A DNA stretch of 64,000 nucleotides from Halopseudomonas salina (GTDB taxonomy: Bacteria; Pseudomonadota; Gammaproteobacteria; Pseudomonadales; Pseudomonadaceae). Every line of letters starts with the position of its first letter. The first letter of the stretch is position 1. Of the stretch, positions 27,409-37,318 are shown piece by piece. Where the stretch lies: NCBI RefSeq assembly GCF_008641105.1, contig NZ_VTTI01000004.1, positions 186,001-250,000 of the forward strand, in the 5' to 3' direction. The translations under genes were made by a program, and so were the position numbers. The notes beneath the pieces were generated by a model, which was not told the origin of the DNA, did not search any database, and saw only the letters and a program-made list of their open reading frames with translations.

Positions 27409-29445
27409 TCAATCCCGGACGTTTTCATACAGCATGTAGTGGGACGTTTCGTACAACCCCCGGGTCAGCGGTAACAGACGCTGGTATTCTCCCGGATACT
27501 GGTCGGCCACGTTATCCAGGGGGGTATCGGAGTGCAGGTCGTGCAGGCTGGGCTCGCTTCCGTCGTAATTCATCTGCAACAGAAAATCCTTGCTCACGGC
27601 ACCTATTAACGGGAAGGTTCCTTCTCGCAATACCAAGGGCACTACTCGCTCACCTTCAGGGGCAGGCATCAACAGATCGCGGCCCGTGGTGCGATTGTCA
27701 TATTCAAAACCAAGCAGGCCTGCGATGGTGGGAAGCAGATCTGCCAGACCAACCGCCTCATCGAATTCACGCGGGGGTAGTAGCTTGGGGGCATAAATGA
27801 ACAGTGGGGTATTGTTGCTTTCCAGCCCCAACTGATCGAACGCCGGCCTCATGTAGTCGATATTGGCAATACGGGTGTTGTGATCACCAAACATCACAAA
27901 AATGGTGTTATCGAAATACCCGCCTTCTTTTGCCATTTCCATCAACCGCCCGATATTGAAGTCCAGCAGGCGCACCGCGTTGTACTGGGCCACGCTACGC
28001 GAGCCCGCCGCCTGCACCTCTTCCAGGCTGGGCTCAAGCACCTCAAAACCGTCGTTATCCGGCGGAATGGTGAAGGGCCTGTGGTTACCCGCGGTCTGAA
28101 TATAGGCGAAGAATGGTTCATTGCTCGGCAGCGCTCGCAGTAATTTGTCGGTCTCCTTGAACAGATCCAGATCGGAGATACCCCATACGTCAGCGTTAGG
28201 AGATTTCCAGAAGCCTTCTTCATACAGCGTCACGCCGTCGATACTCTGCCTGATCAGCCCATTCATGTTGGCCCAGCCGGCACTGCCACCGATGGTATAA
28301 ATCTTGTTGTAGCCTTCCAGCGCATTGACCAGCGTGTGCTGATTGGTGATCAGCGGATTGCGCGTTGCAGTCTCGGAGCGCGACACATCCGGAATACCGG
28401 TAATACTTGCCCAGACGGTTTTAGCCGTACCCGTGACCGGCACATAGAAATGACGGAAGAACCAGCTCTCCGATGCCATTCGATCCAGATTTGGCGTCGG
28501 CTTGAGGGGGTTGCCATAGGCCCCTACCGCCGTGGTCCCGAGCGACTCAAGCATGATGAAAACCACATTGGGTCGCTGCGCGGCATCAAGTCGGTGCGGC
28601 TGCACAGACAGGACCCTGTTCAGCGTCAACGCCTCAATATCCGGCTCGATCACGCCGAGATATTCGCTCACTTGCGGATAATATTTACGCACCTCGGCAA
28701 GGTCGTAACGCTCCTGGGGAATGGCAATGGTGTCGTAGAAAAAAATCACCGGATTGATGCCCAGAGCGCCCAACTGGCTATCACCAGAGAAAAACGCGTC
28801 ACTCCAGCGCAGCGGAACCGGATTTTCCAGATTGATGTTGCTGAAGCGGCCGAGGATCGCCAGGAATACGACAACCACCATCAGGCAGCTACCCCAGATC
28901 CGTGAGCCGAGACCAATGCGGGTATCCGCGCGGTCGAGGGTCTCTCTCTCCAAGCGCAACAGCGCCCAGAAACTGGCCACCAGCATGACCAGCCAGGCCA
29001 GAGTGATCCAGATCACCGGATAGCTTTCCCAGACCATCTGCTGGGAAATACCCGCATCCTCGATGAACTTGAGAGCAGAGGCATTCAAACGCACACCGAG
29101 ATAGGCGTAATGGCCGAAATCGATGATATACATGAATAGCACAACTGCCAGAGCGATCAGCAGATAAGACCGGCTGATCCATCGTAAGGGTCGTGAGCGC
29201 AGGCTGTTCCATACCGGGAGCCAGGCCAGCAGCATTGCCGGAAGCATGAGTAGAATAGCCAGTCTCAAATCAAAACGGACACCGATCCCCAGCGTCTCCA
29301 GAACCAGCCGCCAGGGCTGATCCACCCCGGGCGTGATCGACGAAAAGCCAAACAGAAAGACTGCTCGCAAAGCGACCAGCAACACGAAGAGAATCACTAC
29401 ACCGCCGAGAAAATAATGCAGACGGCGTGATCGTAACCAGCCCAT
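27409..29445 (-). CDS. LTA synthase family protein (membrane sulfatase-fold transferase)
   Basis: This 678-residue protein has about five N-terminal membrane segments (first 190 residues) and a large periplasmic sulfatase-fold domain. NVVFIMLESLGTTAVGAYG introduces the metal site, VTGTAKTVWAS carries the probable nucleophilic Thr, and FGDHNTRI is the conserved metal-binding end. In Gram-positive bacteria this family builds lipoteichoic acid. In Gram-negatives related enzymes transfer phosphoglycerol or phosphoethanolamine to periplasmic glucans or lipids; the acceptor here is unknown. The gene is the last of a minus-strand run and has its own terminator. Confidence 0.9.
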   Translation of the reverse strand: MGWLRSRRLHYFLGGVVILFVLLVALRAVFLFGFSSITPGVDQPWRLVLETLGIGVRFDLRLAILLMLPAMLLAWLPVWNSLRSRPLRWISRSYLLIALAVVLFMYIIDFGHYAYLGVRLNASALKFIEDAGISQQMVWESYPVIWITLAWLVMLVASFWALLRLERETLDRADTRIGLGSRIWGSCLMVVVVFLAILGRFSNINLENPVPLRWSDAFFSGDSQLGALGINPVIFFYDTIAIPQERYDLAEVRKYYPQVSEYLGVIEPDIEALTLNRVLSVQPHRLDAAQRPNVVFIMLESLGTTAVGAYGNPLKPTPNLDRMASESWFFRHFYVPVTGTAKTVWASITGIPDVSRSETATRNPLITNQHTLVNALEGYNKIYTIGGSAGWANMNGLIRQSIDGVTLYEEGFWKSPNADVWGISDLDLFKETDKLLRALPSNEPFFAYIQTAGNHRPFTIPPDNDGFEVLEPSLEEVQAAGSRSVAQYNAVRLLDFNIGRLMEMAKEGGYFDNTIFVMFGDHNTRIANIDYMRPAFDQLGLESNNTPLFIYAPKLLPPREFDEAVGLADLLPTIAGLLGFEYDNRTTGRDLLMPAPEGERVVPLVLREGTFPLIGAVSKDFLLQMNYDGSEPSLHDLHSDTPLDNVADQYPGEYQRLLPLTRGLYETSHYMLYENVRD

Positions 29446-29487
29446 GGCAGGCTCCTGAAAATAGTTATAGGTTTTATATTGCCAACA

Positions 29488-30519
29488 TCAGCCTTTACGC
29501 CCATCGAGTCGAGCGAGGATGTCCATAGCGAGCGAGAAGACCCGCTCGTCTGCGATCATGGATGCAGGTGATGCGGTATCGGTCACCGGCAGCCGGCCAC
29601 AGCGCTGCAGACTGTGAAACTGACCAAGGCGCTGCGCACTGTATAGCCGCATGCCGTCAGAAGGCAACCTGGAGGGGTCCGCCTCGCACACCTGCTCCAG
29701 CAAAGCACAGGCCTGATCCGGGAATTCCCAGGCTCTGGCAACCCGAGCAGTAAGCCTGCGAGCTATCGCCAGCCACTGAGCACGAAAGGCGATGCTGCTC
29801 GGGGTCTGACTGCCGTCAAAAAGACTATCCAGGACACGGCAACCGATCAACAGCCCAAGGTTGCTGGAAATACCCGCCAGATACGCAGAGAATTCGTCAC
29901 CCTGGTCCTTTTGCGCCAGCGCCGCGGTGATTAGTGCGGTTTTCTCCGACTGCTCCCAGAGCAGAACGCCGGCTATCGCGCTGAAATGGCCCTGCCGCTC
30001 GCTGAAAATGGGGCGCACCAACAGGTTCGCAACCATTTGGCGCAAGCCTCTCTGACCTAGCACCAACACGGCCTGCTCCAGACTGCGCGCCTCACTGGCG
30101 CGTCGATAGAAGGGGCTGTTGGCCAGGCGTATTACCTCACTGACCGAGACAATATCGCGGCCAATAAGATCGGCCAGCTCCCGGGTAGTTGTCGAGGGAT
30201 CACGGAAATAATTCATCAGACGCGGCAGCACCGCTGGAAGTCGTGGAATCAGCCGGGCGTCGGCCAAATCTCCGTCCATCAGCCCGGCAAATACTTTCAG
30301 GGCTCTGGTCTCGAAGTCGTTGAGTGCCGACTCCTGGGGTGAATGTACCCCCAGCACCATGCCCATGAACGCTTGCTCGATACGGGTATCAAGAGGCTGG
30401 CTGGCAACCACCGCTGAATCCATATCGGCACTGCGGCGACTGCCTGCCACACCTGATCTCGTAGCCCCGGGCCCACTGCTTCTGCCGGCGGTGAAGAATG
30501 ACTTTATATGGATCCACAT
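29488..30519 (-). CDS. HDOD domain-containing signalling protein
   Basis: This 343-residue protein carries an HDOD domain (about residues 80-280): LPAVLPRLMNYFRDPSTTTRELADLIGRD, the RLANSPFYRR segment, and LGQRGLRQMVANLLV. HDOD proteins are non-enzymatic relatives of HD phosphohydrolases and serve in bacterial signalling. Residues 1-60 show no known domain. The start at 30519 was chosen because the longer frame (30735) runs into the upstream HAD gene. Function is unknown. It lies 92 bp downstream of the HAD phosphatase gene. Confidence 0.83.
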   Translation of the reverse strand: MWIHIKSFFTAGRSSGPGATRSGVAGSRRSADMDSAVVASQPLDTRIEQAFMGMVLGVHSPQESALNDFETRALKVFAGLMDGDLADARLIPRLPAVLPRLMNYFRDPSTTTRELADLIGRDIVSVSEVIRLANSPFYRRASEARSLEQAVLVLGQRGLRQMVANLLVRPIFSERQGHFSAIAGVLLWEQSEKTALITAALAQKDQGDEFSAYLAGISSNLGLLIGCRVLDSLFDGSQTPSSIAFRAQWLAIARRLTARVARAWEFPDQACALLEQVCEADPSRLPSDGMRLYSAQRLGQFHSLQRCGRLPVTDTASPASMIADERVFSLAMDILARLDGRKG

Positions 30520-30610
30520 ACAGGGCTTTTCCGCAAAGGGTGACAGGGCGGAATATGATAGCCTTTTGCAACCATTTGCGAGCCGGTTTTTGCAGCCCGC
30601 CCGCAAAAGC

Positions 30611-31210
30611 TCAATGCGTATCGGCAAAGCCCTGCAAATAAACGAGCAGGCGCTCACAGTCGGGCAGATGCAGATCAGCCAGTCCTGGCCAGCTGTCATG
30701 CTCATGCAGCAGGCATGTACGACAGCCTGCCGCACGGCCGGCCTCCAGATCGAAGCGAAAATCCCCCACCATCACTGCTTCCTTGGGCTCAACTGACCAG
30801 AGCCCGAGCAGGTGATGGATGCCCGCAGGGTCCGGCTTGGGCAGAGCCTCAGCACGGCCAAGAATATGCTCCGGCTCGAAGCAGTCGGCGATGCCCAATA
30901 CTTCGAGGGAAGATAAAGCTACTGAATGCAGATTGCGGGTCAGTATCCCGACCTGCTTGCCGGTATCGCGCAAATGCCGGATAAGCCTGGCAGCACCAGG
31001 AGCAGCAGCGACATCTCGGGCCAGACGCAACTCGATGGCGTCAAGTTGCCTGCTCAGCTCGCTGGCCTGATCTTCGGGCAACTTCTCCAGATATCCCAGA
31101 ATATCCTCATCGGCAGGGATACCCAGCTCCTCGCGGATGGCGACGAAATCATGCTGAGCCAGCGTCAAGGTACCGTCCAGATCAAATATCCATGCCTTGG
31201 CATCATGCAT
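30611..31210 (-). CDS. HAD-family hydrolase (phosphoglycolate phosphatase-like)
   Basis: This 199-residue protein has HAD motif I DLDGT (10-14, nucleophile Asp10), motif II LTRN, motif III with the Lys in PKPDPAG, and motif IV VGDFRFDLEAG. The helical cap (HAD subfamily IA) has HDFVAIREELGIP. Substrates of this group include phosphoglycolate and other small phosphomonoesters; none can be assigned here. Its stop is 91 bp from the HDOD gene and its start is 3 bp after the tesB stop, suggesting an operon with tesB. Confidence 0.9.
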   Translation of the reverse strand: MHDAKAWIFDLDGTLTLAQHDFVAIREELGIPADEDILGYLEKLPEDQASELSRQLDAIELRLARDVAAAPGAARLIRHLRDTGKQVGILTRNLHSVALSSLEVLGIADCFEPEHILGRAEALPKPDPAGIHHLLGLWSVEPKEAVMVGDFRFDLEAGRAAGCRTCLLHEHDSWPGLADLHLPDCERLLVYLQGFADTH

Positions 31211-31213
31211 CGA

Positions 31214-32077
31214 TCAACGCTCCACCTGACGCATCAGTGATTCCTGGGTAACAGACGCGACCAGAATACCGTCGCGGGTAAAAACCTGGCCCCGGGACAG
31301 ACCACGGGAACCACTGGCCGAAGGACTGTCCATTGCATACAGCAGCCAGTCATCCATGCGCAGTGGCTGATGGAACCACAGCGAATGATCCAGACTGGCA
31401 ACCTGCATGTTCCGCGTCCATGACGAAATGCCGTGGGGCAACATCGCGGTACCGAGCAGGTGGAAATCCGAAGCGTAGGCCAGCAGGTAGCGGTGCACCT
31501 GTGGATCGTCCGGCAGCCGACCATCAGCCCGAAACCACATATAGCGCACCGGATCGGCGGGCTTGGGATCAAATGGATTGAATTTACCAACCGGACGGAT
31601 CTCGATAGGCTTGTCGACCAGCACCTTTTCACGCACGCTCGCATGAATCATGTGTTGATGATCACGAGTCAGTTCGGTTTCGTTACGCAGTTCCTCGGGG
31701 GCGGGTACGTCAGGCATCTGCGCCTGGTGAGTGTAGCCGTCCTCGTCGCCCTGAAAGGAAGAAATCATGGTGAAGATCGGCTTTCCCTTCTGAATCGCCT
31801 GGACTCTGCGTGTGGAGAAACTGCCACCATCACGCAATGGATCTACCTGATAGACGATTGGCAAAGTGGCGTCACCTGCCCGCAGGAAATAACCGTGTAC
31901 CGAATGCATGTGCCGCTCGGGATCAACCGTCTGACTGGCTGCCGATAGCGACTGACCCAGAACCTGGCCGCCAAACAATTGTTTGAAACCCAGATCCTGA
32001 CTTTTGCCACGGAACAGGTTTTCCTCGATCTTTTCCAGCGCCAGCAGGCTAACCAGATCATCCAGCATTTGGGTCAT
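31214..32077 (-). CDS. tesB: Acyl-CoA thioesterase II TesB
   Basis: This 287-residue double hotdog-fold enzyme hydrolyses medium- and long-chain acyl-CoA to free fatty acids and CoA. The family features include LFGGQVLGQSLSAASQTV, YFLRAGD, the middle SLDHSLWFHQPLR, and the end TQESLMRQ with the conserved Gln; E. coli TesB has Asp204, Thr228 and Gln278. The Met at 32077 fits the family start. The next gene on the minus strand (HAD) starts 3 bp after its stop. Confidence 0.95.
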   Translation of the reverse strand: MTQMLDDLVSLLALEKIEENLFRGKSQDLGFKQLFGGQVLGQSLSAASQTVDPERHMHSVHGYFLRAGDATLPIVYQVDPLRDGGSFSTRRVQAIQKGKPIFTMISSFQGDEDGYTHQAQMPDVPAPEELRNETELTRDHQHMIHASVREKVLVDKPIEIRPVGKFNPFDPKPADPVRYMWFRADGRLPDDPQVHRYLLAYASDFHLLGTAMLPHGISSWTRNMQVASLDHSLWFHQPLRMDDWLLYAMDSPSASGSRGLSRGQVFTRDGILVASVTQESLMRQVER

Positions 32078-32263
32078 GGTAATAGGTTCCTCAACGGCAG
32101 CCGACCCGTTGGGGCGGCGAACGGCAAACAGGGGTGCGACAGCGTGTCGCAAAGCGAGACATTCTAACCGCTAACCTGCAGCTTTTGGTAATGCCTGCGC
32201 GCTTGTTGGCTTGTTCAAGGGCCCCGCATACTGCGACGAAACCCTTTCAAAGGCCCTGCATAC

Positions 32264-33184
32264 ATGGATCTACCTCTGGTTTATCACGCCGATTACAGCT
32301 TCACGTTCCCGGCGGCACACCGCTTTCCAATGGACAAGTTCGTGTTGCTGCACGACCACTTGCACGCGACAGGGGTGCTGCATGAGGGCAACCTGCATCA
32401 ACCTGCGGTGGCTACCAGCGATCTGTTGCGGCTGGCCCATGATGATGGCTACGTCAGCCGATTCAGCTCCAACGCCCTGTCACCAGTGGAGCTGCGTCGT
32501 ATGGGGCTGCCATGGAGCGAAGCGTTGTTGCAACGCACCACCCGCGCCGTGGGTGGTTCTTTACTGACCGCCGAACTGGCCATGCAGCACGGACTGGCCT
32601 GCCATCTGGCCGGCGGCACCCACCATGCCCACCATGACTTTGCCTCGGGTTTCTGCATTTTCAACGATCTGGCCATTATCAGTCGGTACCTGCTTTCCAG
32701 CGGCAAGGCCGGACGGGTTCTGATCTTCGACTGCGACGTACATCAGGGCGACGGTACTGCGCGGATTCTGGAAAATGACAGGGACGCCATAACTGTTTCA
32801 CTGCACTGCGAGAACAACTTTCCCGCACGCAAGGCGGTCAGCGACTGGGACATTCCTCTGCCGCGCCAGCTCGACGATCAGGGCTACCTGACAGTAGTCG
32901 ACGATGTGCTGGGTTACCTTCTACCCATGTACCAACCTGACATCGTTCTCTATGACGCTGGCGTGGATGTGCATCGGGATGACGCTCTCGGCTACCTTGC
33001 ACTGACTGACGCAGGAATCGCCAGCCGCGACCGAATGGTCATCGAGCACTGCCTGGGCCGGGATATACCCGTTTGCGCCGTGATCGGCGGTGGTTACAGT
33101 AATGATCGCCATGCCCTCGCCCGACGTCACGCTCTGCTGCATCAGAGTGCCGCGCAGATTTGGCGCGAACGCGGTTTGGGTTAA
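32264..33184 (+). CDS. Histone deacetylase superfamily protein
   Basis: This 306-residue arginase/deacetylase-fold protein has all metal and catalytic residues of zinc deacetylases: GGTHHAHHDFASGFCIFND, the metal motif DCDVHQGDGTA, YDAGVDVHRDDALG, and GGGYS with the catalytic Tyr. Bacterial members deacetylate polyamines, acetoin-related compounds or proteins (AcuC, acetylpolyamine amidohydrolases); the substrate here is not known. It is a class IV/II-like short type without extra domains. It is divergent from tesB, with a 186 bp gap. Confidence 0.9.
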   Translation: MDLPLVYHADYSFTFPAAHRFPMDKFVLLHDHLHATGVLHEGNLHQPAVATSDLLRLAHDDGYVSRFSSNALSPVELRRMGLPWSEALLQRTTRAVGGSLLTAELAMQHGLACHLAGGTHHAHHDFASGFCIFNDLAIISRYLLSSGKAGRVLIFDCDVHQGDGTARILENDRDAITVSLHCENNFPARKAVSDWDIPLPRQLDDQGYLTVVDDVLGYLLPMYQPDIVLYDAGVDVHRDDALGYLALTDAGIASRDRMVIEHCLGRDIPVCAVIGGGYSNDRHALARRHALLHQSAAQIWRERGLG

Positions 33185-33233
33185 ACTGGCAGCCCTGCGC
33201 ATCAATACCCTGTCAGACTTCATCGGATTCCTC

Positions 33234-34481
33234 ATGCCCGCGAGCGTTTCACCCCTTCCCAGCGTTGCCATTATCGGTGCGGGTCCGGCCGGCTTGATGG
33301 CAGCCGAGACGTTGGCCGCCCGCGGTCTGCAGGTAGATATCTATGATGCGATGCCATCGCCCGGACGCAAGTTTCTGCTGGCTGGCGTCGGCGGCATGAA
33401 TATTACCCATTCCGAGTCCGCCGAGCATTTTGTCGCCCGCTACAGGGAAGCCAGCCCCTGGGTGGAAACCTGGTTGGCGCAAATGGATGCCAGTCAACTG
33501 CGCCAGTGGGTTCACGGCCTGGGAGTGGATACCTTCGTGGGGTCTTCCGGCCGGGTGTTCCCGGTGGAAATGAAGGCAGCGCCGCTACTGAGGGCCTGGC
33601 TGAGACGTCTGCGTGAGGCAGGCGTACGCTTGCATACCCGGCATCGCTGGACTGGCTGGACCGAGCAGCAACAGTTGCAGTTCGACACGCCGGCCGGCCC
33701 GCAGTGCAAGGTCCACTCAGCCGCCATCCTGGCCCTGGGCGGCGGCAGCTGGGCTCGCCTGGGATCAGACGGCGCCTGGGTGGAGACCCTGCGTGTAAGG
33801 CACATTACGGTCGCGGACTTATTGCCGGCCAACTGTGGATTCGTCGCCGACTGGAGCCCTTTCATGACCGAGCGCTTTGCTGGCGCGCCGCTTAAACAGG
33901 TTATCGCCACAGTGAGGACGCCGGATGGCCAGGTGGTATCACGCCGGGGCGAGTGCGTGGTCACCCACGACGGTCTTGAAGGCAGCCTTGTCTACGCTCT
34001 TTCCGCCCCACTGAGGGATGTGTTGCTGGCCACCGGCAAGGCCTGTCTCTGGCTGGATGTAGCCCCGGATCGCACCCGCGAGGAGCTGGCTGCGTTGCTG
34101 GCCAAACCGCGCAAGGGCCAATCCCTGGCGTCGGTTCTGCGCAAACGTGCAGGGCTTGACCCCTTGAAAACGGCCTTGCTACATGAATGCCTGCTACCGG
34201 AGGTTCTGGCCGATCCTCAGGCCCTGGCACAGGGTATGAAAGCGCTGCCCATAGAGCTGCATGGCATACGTCCATTAGATGAGGCTATCAGCAGCGCCGG
34301 CGGGATAACCCGGAGTGCGCTGGATGAACGACTGATGCTGAGGAGCATGCCGGGGGTATTTTGCGCTGGCGAGATGCTCGACTGGGAGGCACCCACCGGC
34401 GGCTACCTGCTGACTGCCTGCTTCGCCAGTGGCCGCACCGCAGGCCAGGGCGCCGCTGACTGGCTCAACGCTCCAGCTTGA
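33234..34481 (+). CDS. FAD-dependent oxidoreductase, BaiN/TIGR03862-like
   Basis: This 415-residue flavoprotein starts with VAIIGAGPAGLMAAETLAARG, the dinucleotide-binding fold, followed by GRKFLLAGVGGMNITHSE, a hallmark of HI0933/BaiN-type proteins. It ends GEMLDWEAPTGGYLLTACFASGRTAGQ, with FAD contacts. These are poorly characterised NAD(P)H oxidoreductases. A much longer frame begins at 33090; the ATG at 33234 precedes the conserved start. It overlaps the convergent SDR gene by 17 bp. Confidence 0.87.
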   Translation: MPASVSPLPSVAIIGAGPAGLMAAETLAARGLQVDIYDAMPSPGRKFLLAGVGGMNITHSESAEHFVARYREASPWVETWLAQMDASQLRQWVHGLGVDTFVGSSGRVFPVEMKAAPLLRAWLRRLREAGVRLHTRHRWTGWTEQQQLQFDTPAGPQCKVHSAAILALGGGSWARLGSDGAWVETLRVRHITVADLLPANCGFVADWSPFMTERFAGAPLKQVIATVRTPDGQVVSRRGECVVTHDGLEGSLVYALSAPLRDVLLATGKACLWLDVAPDRTREELAALLAKPRKGQSLASVLRKRAGLDPLKTALLHECLLPEVLADPQALAQGMKALPIELHGIRPLDEAISSAGGITRSALDERLMLRSMPGVFCAGEMLDWEAPTGGYLLTACFASGRTAGQGAADWLNAPA

Positions 34482-35283
34482 CCCCGGAAAGCCGTGGCAA
34501 CATCCAGGTTTCGAACAGGCGCGGGAAGAATCGCGACAAGAAGCGCGCCCGCCAGTCAACATTGGACAAGACCAGCAAGCGTTTGCGTTTGACTGCTCCC
34601 AGATAGATGTCGTCTGCTACATCGTTGGGAGATGACACCTTGAAAGGCGCAACAATACTGGCCTGGTTGATTGACCCGTCACCCACCAGCGCGTTCTTGC
34701 GTATATCCGTAGCCGTGTAGCCCGGACTGACCAACATTACATTGACCCCCTGCTCACGCACTTCCAAGCGCAAGGTCTCGAAAAGACCATGCAGGGCATG
34801 CTTGCTTGCGTTATAGGCGCTACGATACAGCAGCGGGGCAAATCCAGAGATCGAACTGAGTACAATAATCTGCCCCTTGCGCTCAATCAGACTCTCAAGA
34901 GCGTGCCGTGTACAGTGCAGAGCACCAAAGTAATTCACCGCCATAATGCGCTGGAAAACTTCCAGATCGGTGTCGGCAAACTCACTGCGGTGAGTAATAC
35001 CAGCATTGTTGATCAACACATCAACACCACCAAAATGCTCGATCACCTGGCAGATCGCCTGTTGGCAGGCCTTATCGTCGGCCACATCGCAATGAATAGC
35101 GAGAACCTCGGCGTTCAGCTTGCTCATCAGCTGCTCGCGAAAGGCAACCAGAGGCTCATTCTGAACGTCGAGGATCGCAATCCGCGCTCCGGCCTGGGCG
35201 AATCGCAACGCCAGCGCACGCCCGATGCCTGCGCAGCCGCCGGTCACCACAACTACCTTCTGTTGAAACATCCCTCTGGCCAT
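34465..35283 (-). CDS. SDR-family oxidoreductase
   Basis: This 272-residue protein is a short-chain dehydrogenase of the extended-tail type. The cofactor motif TGGCAGIG is at 14-21, NNAG at 92-95, catalytic Ser143-144 region, Tyr157 and Lys161. Its C-terminal 70 residues include a hydrophobic and Arg-rich tail (LSRFFPRLFETWMLPRL) that could be amphipathic or membrane-associated. The Met at 35283 has a GGGAG ribosome-binding site. Substrate unknown. Its 3' end overlaps the flavoprotein gene by 17 bp. Confidence 0.88.
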   Translation of the reverse strand: MARGMFQQKVVVVTGGCAGIGRALALRFAQAGARIAILDVQNEPLVAFREQLMSKLNAEVLAIHCDVADDKACQQAICQVIEHFGGVDVLINNAGITHRSEFADTDLEVFQRIMAVNYFGALHCTRHALESLIERKGQIIVLSSISGFAPLLYRSAYNASKHALHGLFETLRLEVREQGVNVMLVSPGYTATDIRKNALVGDGSINQASIVAPFKVSSPNDVADDIYLGAVKRKRLLVLSNVDWRARFLSRFFPRLFETWMLPRLSGVKLER

Positions 35284-35347
35284 CACCCGTCTCCCACTGC
35301 TGTTGTCCAAAGAGTGGGCCAAAAAGAAGCGCGCTGCAAGAAATGCC

Positions 35348-35989
35348 CTAGGGCGCCAGGCGTTCGCGCCGCCAGTGATTATCGACCAGGCGATAGCTCA
35401 GCCGATCGTGCAGACGGCTGGGCCTGCCCTGCCAGAACTCGATCAGTTGGGGCTTCAAGCGCAAGCCACCCCAATGTTCGGGACGTGGAGGCGCCTCCTG
35501 GGCATAACGTGCTTCCAGTTCGGCCAGCTTGTTTTCCAGCACCTCGCGGCTGGCAATTACTTCGCTCTGAGGCGACGCCCAGGCACCTAGACGGCTTCCG
35601 ACCGGGCGGCTGTGGTAATAGGCATCGGACTCCTCTTCGCTGATGCGCTCTACCTCCCCTTCGATACGCACCTGGCGCTCCAGGTCATGCCACCAGAAGG
35701 TCATTGCTGCCTTGGGCTGCTCGAGCAACTGGCGACCCTTGGCACTCTGGTAATTGGTAAAGAACACAAATCCCCGTTCGTCAGCGCCTTTGAGCAGCAA
35801 TGTACGCAAATGCGGCTGGTTGTCGGCATCCACGCTGGCCAGCATCATGGCGTTCGCCTCGGTGGATTCGATCTCTACCGCTTGCTCGAACCAGTTGGCG
35901 AACAAACTCAGCGGTTCATCGGGGGCCTTGTCTTCAAGCAGACCATCACGGGTGTAGTTACGGCGTAGATCGGCAATATCAGGCTTCAT
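35348..35989 (-). CDS. pdxH: Pyridoxine/pyridoxamine 5'-phosphate oxidase
   Basis: This 213-residue FMN-dependent enzyme makes pyridoxal 5'-phosphate. It begins [17 protein letters not shown] and has the PdxH motifs [38 protein letters not shown], and the C-terminal [18 protein letters not shown] with catalytic and FMN-binding Arg and His. Length is as expected (E. coli 218). It is 64 bp upstream of the SDR gene on the same strand. Confidence 0.97.
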   Translation of the reverse strand: MKPDIADLRRNYTRDGLLEDKAPDEPLSLFANWFEQAVEIESTEANAMMLASVDADNQPHLRTLLLKGADERGFVFFTNYQSAKGRQLLEQPKAAMTFWWHDLERQVRIEGEVERISEEESDAYYHSRPVGSRLGAWASPQSEVIASREVLENKLAELEARYAQEAPPRPEHWGGLRLKPQLIEFWQGRPSRLHDRLSYRLVDNHWRRERLAP

Positions 35990-36067
35990 CGGAAAATCTC
36001 CCTGTCATCTCGGGCCTAATCCTAGCACCGCCAGTGTGGACTGCATTGATCCCGGACAAGGCTTGTA

Positions 36068-37240
36068 TCAATCCACGCTTCGCAGGCATTGGTAGACCTC
36101 ACGACTCAAGGCCAGCGCGCGGGGATCCATCAGCACGTATGGGCCCATCGCGTTGGTCACATAACCGAATCCGACCTGGGTCTCTGGGTCACAGAAACCC
36201 AGGCAGCCGCCTGCTCCCGGGTGTCCATAGGCCTGGGGCCCCATGCCGAAACCACCGCCTTCATACGGCTGCTCAAGCATCACACCCAGACCGAAACGGG
36301 TAGGCGCCAGCAAAGTACGATCCATGCCTTGAACGTGCTCGCGGCGCATCTCATCGACCAGTTCCGAGTCGAGCAGATGTGCCTCTCCCAGTTTGCCGCC
36401 GTGGGCCAGGACCTGCCAGAAGCGTGCCAGGGACCTGGCGTTACCGGTACCGTTGGCAGAGAGTATCTCGGCCTGCTGCCAGTGGCGCTCATTACTACTC
36501 ACCATCATGCTCGAGGGATTGCCGAATGCCTTGAAGCCCATCCCCTCAGGTTTGCCCATGGAGGCAAAGAGCGCGCGGGCATACTCATCGCCGTACTGGT
36601 TACGTAACCGCGATAAATGTGCCAGACGCGGCAGGTCCTGATCCGGCACGCCAACAAAAAAATCCATCCCCAGTGGCCGACAGATATGCTCCTGAATGTA
36701 CTGACCAGGGCGAGTGTCGCTGACCCTGCGCAGCGGCTCGCCGACCAGCCAGGCATACGTAACCGGGGCGTAACCATGGGCTTCGCCAGGTGCCCACCAG
36801 GGCCGCTGCGCGGCCAGGGCGCTACTCATCACATTCCAGTCGAACAGCGCCTCGGGAGGCAGTGTTTCGGTTACTGCCGATAAACCGGACTGGTGACTGA
36901 GGACCTGACGTAGCGTGATCTGCGCCTTGCCAGCTTGAGCAAACTCCGGCCATACATCGGCCAGAGGCGTATCCAGACCCAGCTTGCCTGCCTCGACCTG
37001 CTGCAAAATAGCCACCGCACCCAAGGGTTTGGTGCAGGAAAACACATTGACCAGTGAATCCTGCTCCCAGACCTGCTGGTTGTCCTTGTCGACCACGCCC
37101 TGCCACAGATCCAGCACTGTCTCACCGCCAATGGTCACGCAGAGCGCACTACCCCGGGCCTGCGGATCCTGCTGTTGTGCGGCAAAGATGTCCCGCACGG
37201 ATTCAAAACGGGGATCGAAATAACCCTGGACATTGCTCAT
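36068..37240 (-). CDS. Serine beta-lactamase-like hydrolase (class C-related esterase)
   Basis: This 390-residue protein has the beta-lactamase/EstB fold. The active-site Ser-x-x-Lys tetrad is SCTK (Ser68-Lys71), followed by YAPVTYAWL as the Tyr-containing second motif, and HPGAGG replaces the KTG triad. No signal peptide is visible (MSNVQGYFDP), so it is probably cytoplasmic and likely an esterase or peptidase rather than a secreted beta-lactamase. Substrate unknown. Confidence 0.87.
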   Translation of the reverse strand: MSNVQGYFDPRFESVRDIFAAQQQDPQARGSALCVTIGGETVLDLWQGVVDKDNQQVWEQDSLVNVFSCTKPLGAVAILQQVEAGKLGLDTPLADVWPEFAQAGKAQITLRQVLSHQSGLSAVTETLPPEALFDWNVMSSALAAQRPWWAPGEAHGYAPVTYAWLVGEPLRRVSDTRPGQYIQEHICRPLGMDFFVGVPDQDLPRLAHLSRLRNQYGDEYARALFASMGKPEGMGFKAFGNPSSMMVSSNERHWQQAEILSANGTGNARSLARFWQVLAHGGKLGEAHLLDSELVDEMRREHVQGMDRTLLAPTRFGLGVMLEQPYEGGGFGMGPQAYGHPGAGGCLGFCDPETQVGFGYVTNAMGPYVLMDPRALALSREVYQCLRSVD

Positions 37241-37318
37241 GGAAACTCCGTTGTTGTGTTTATCGTTGGTCCATATTAAATCGCAGATTCAGACCCAATA
37301 CCGCACCGATATTCAGCG

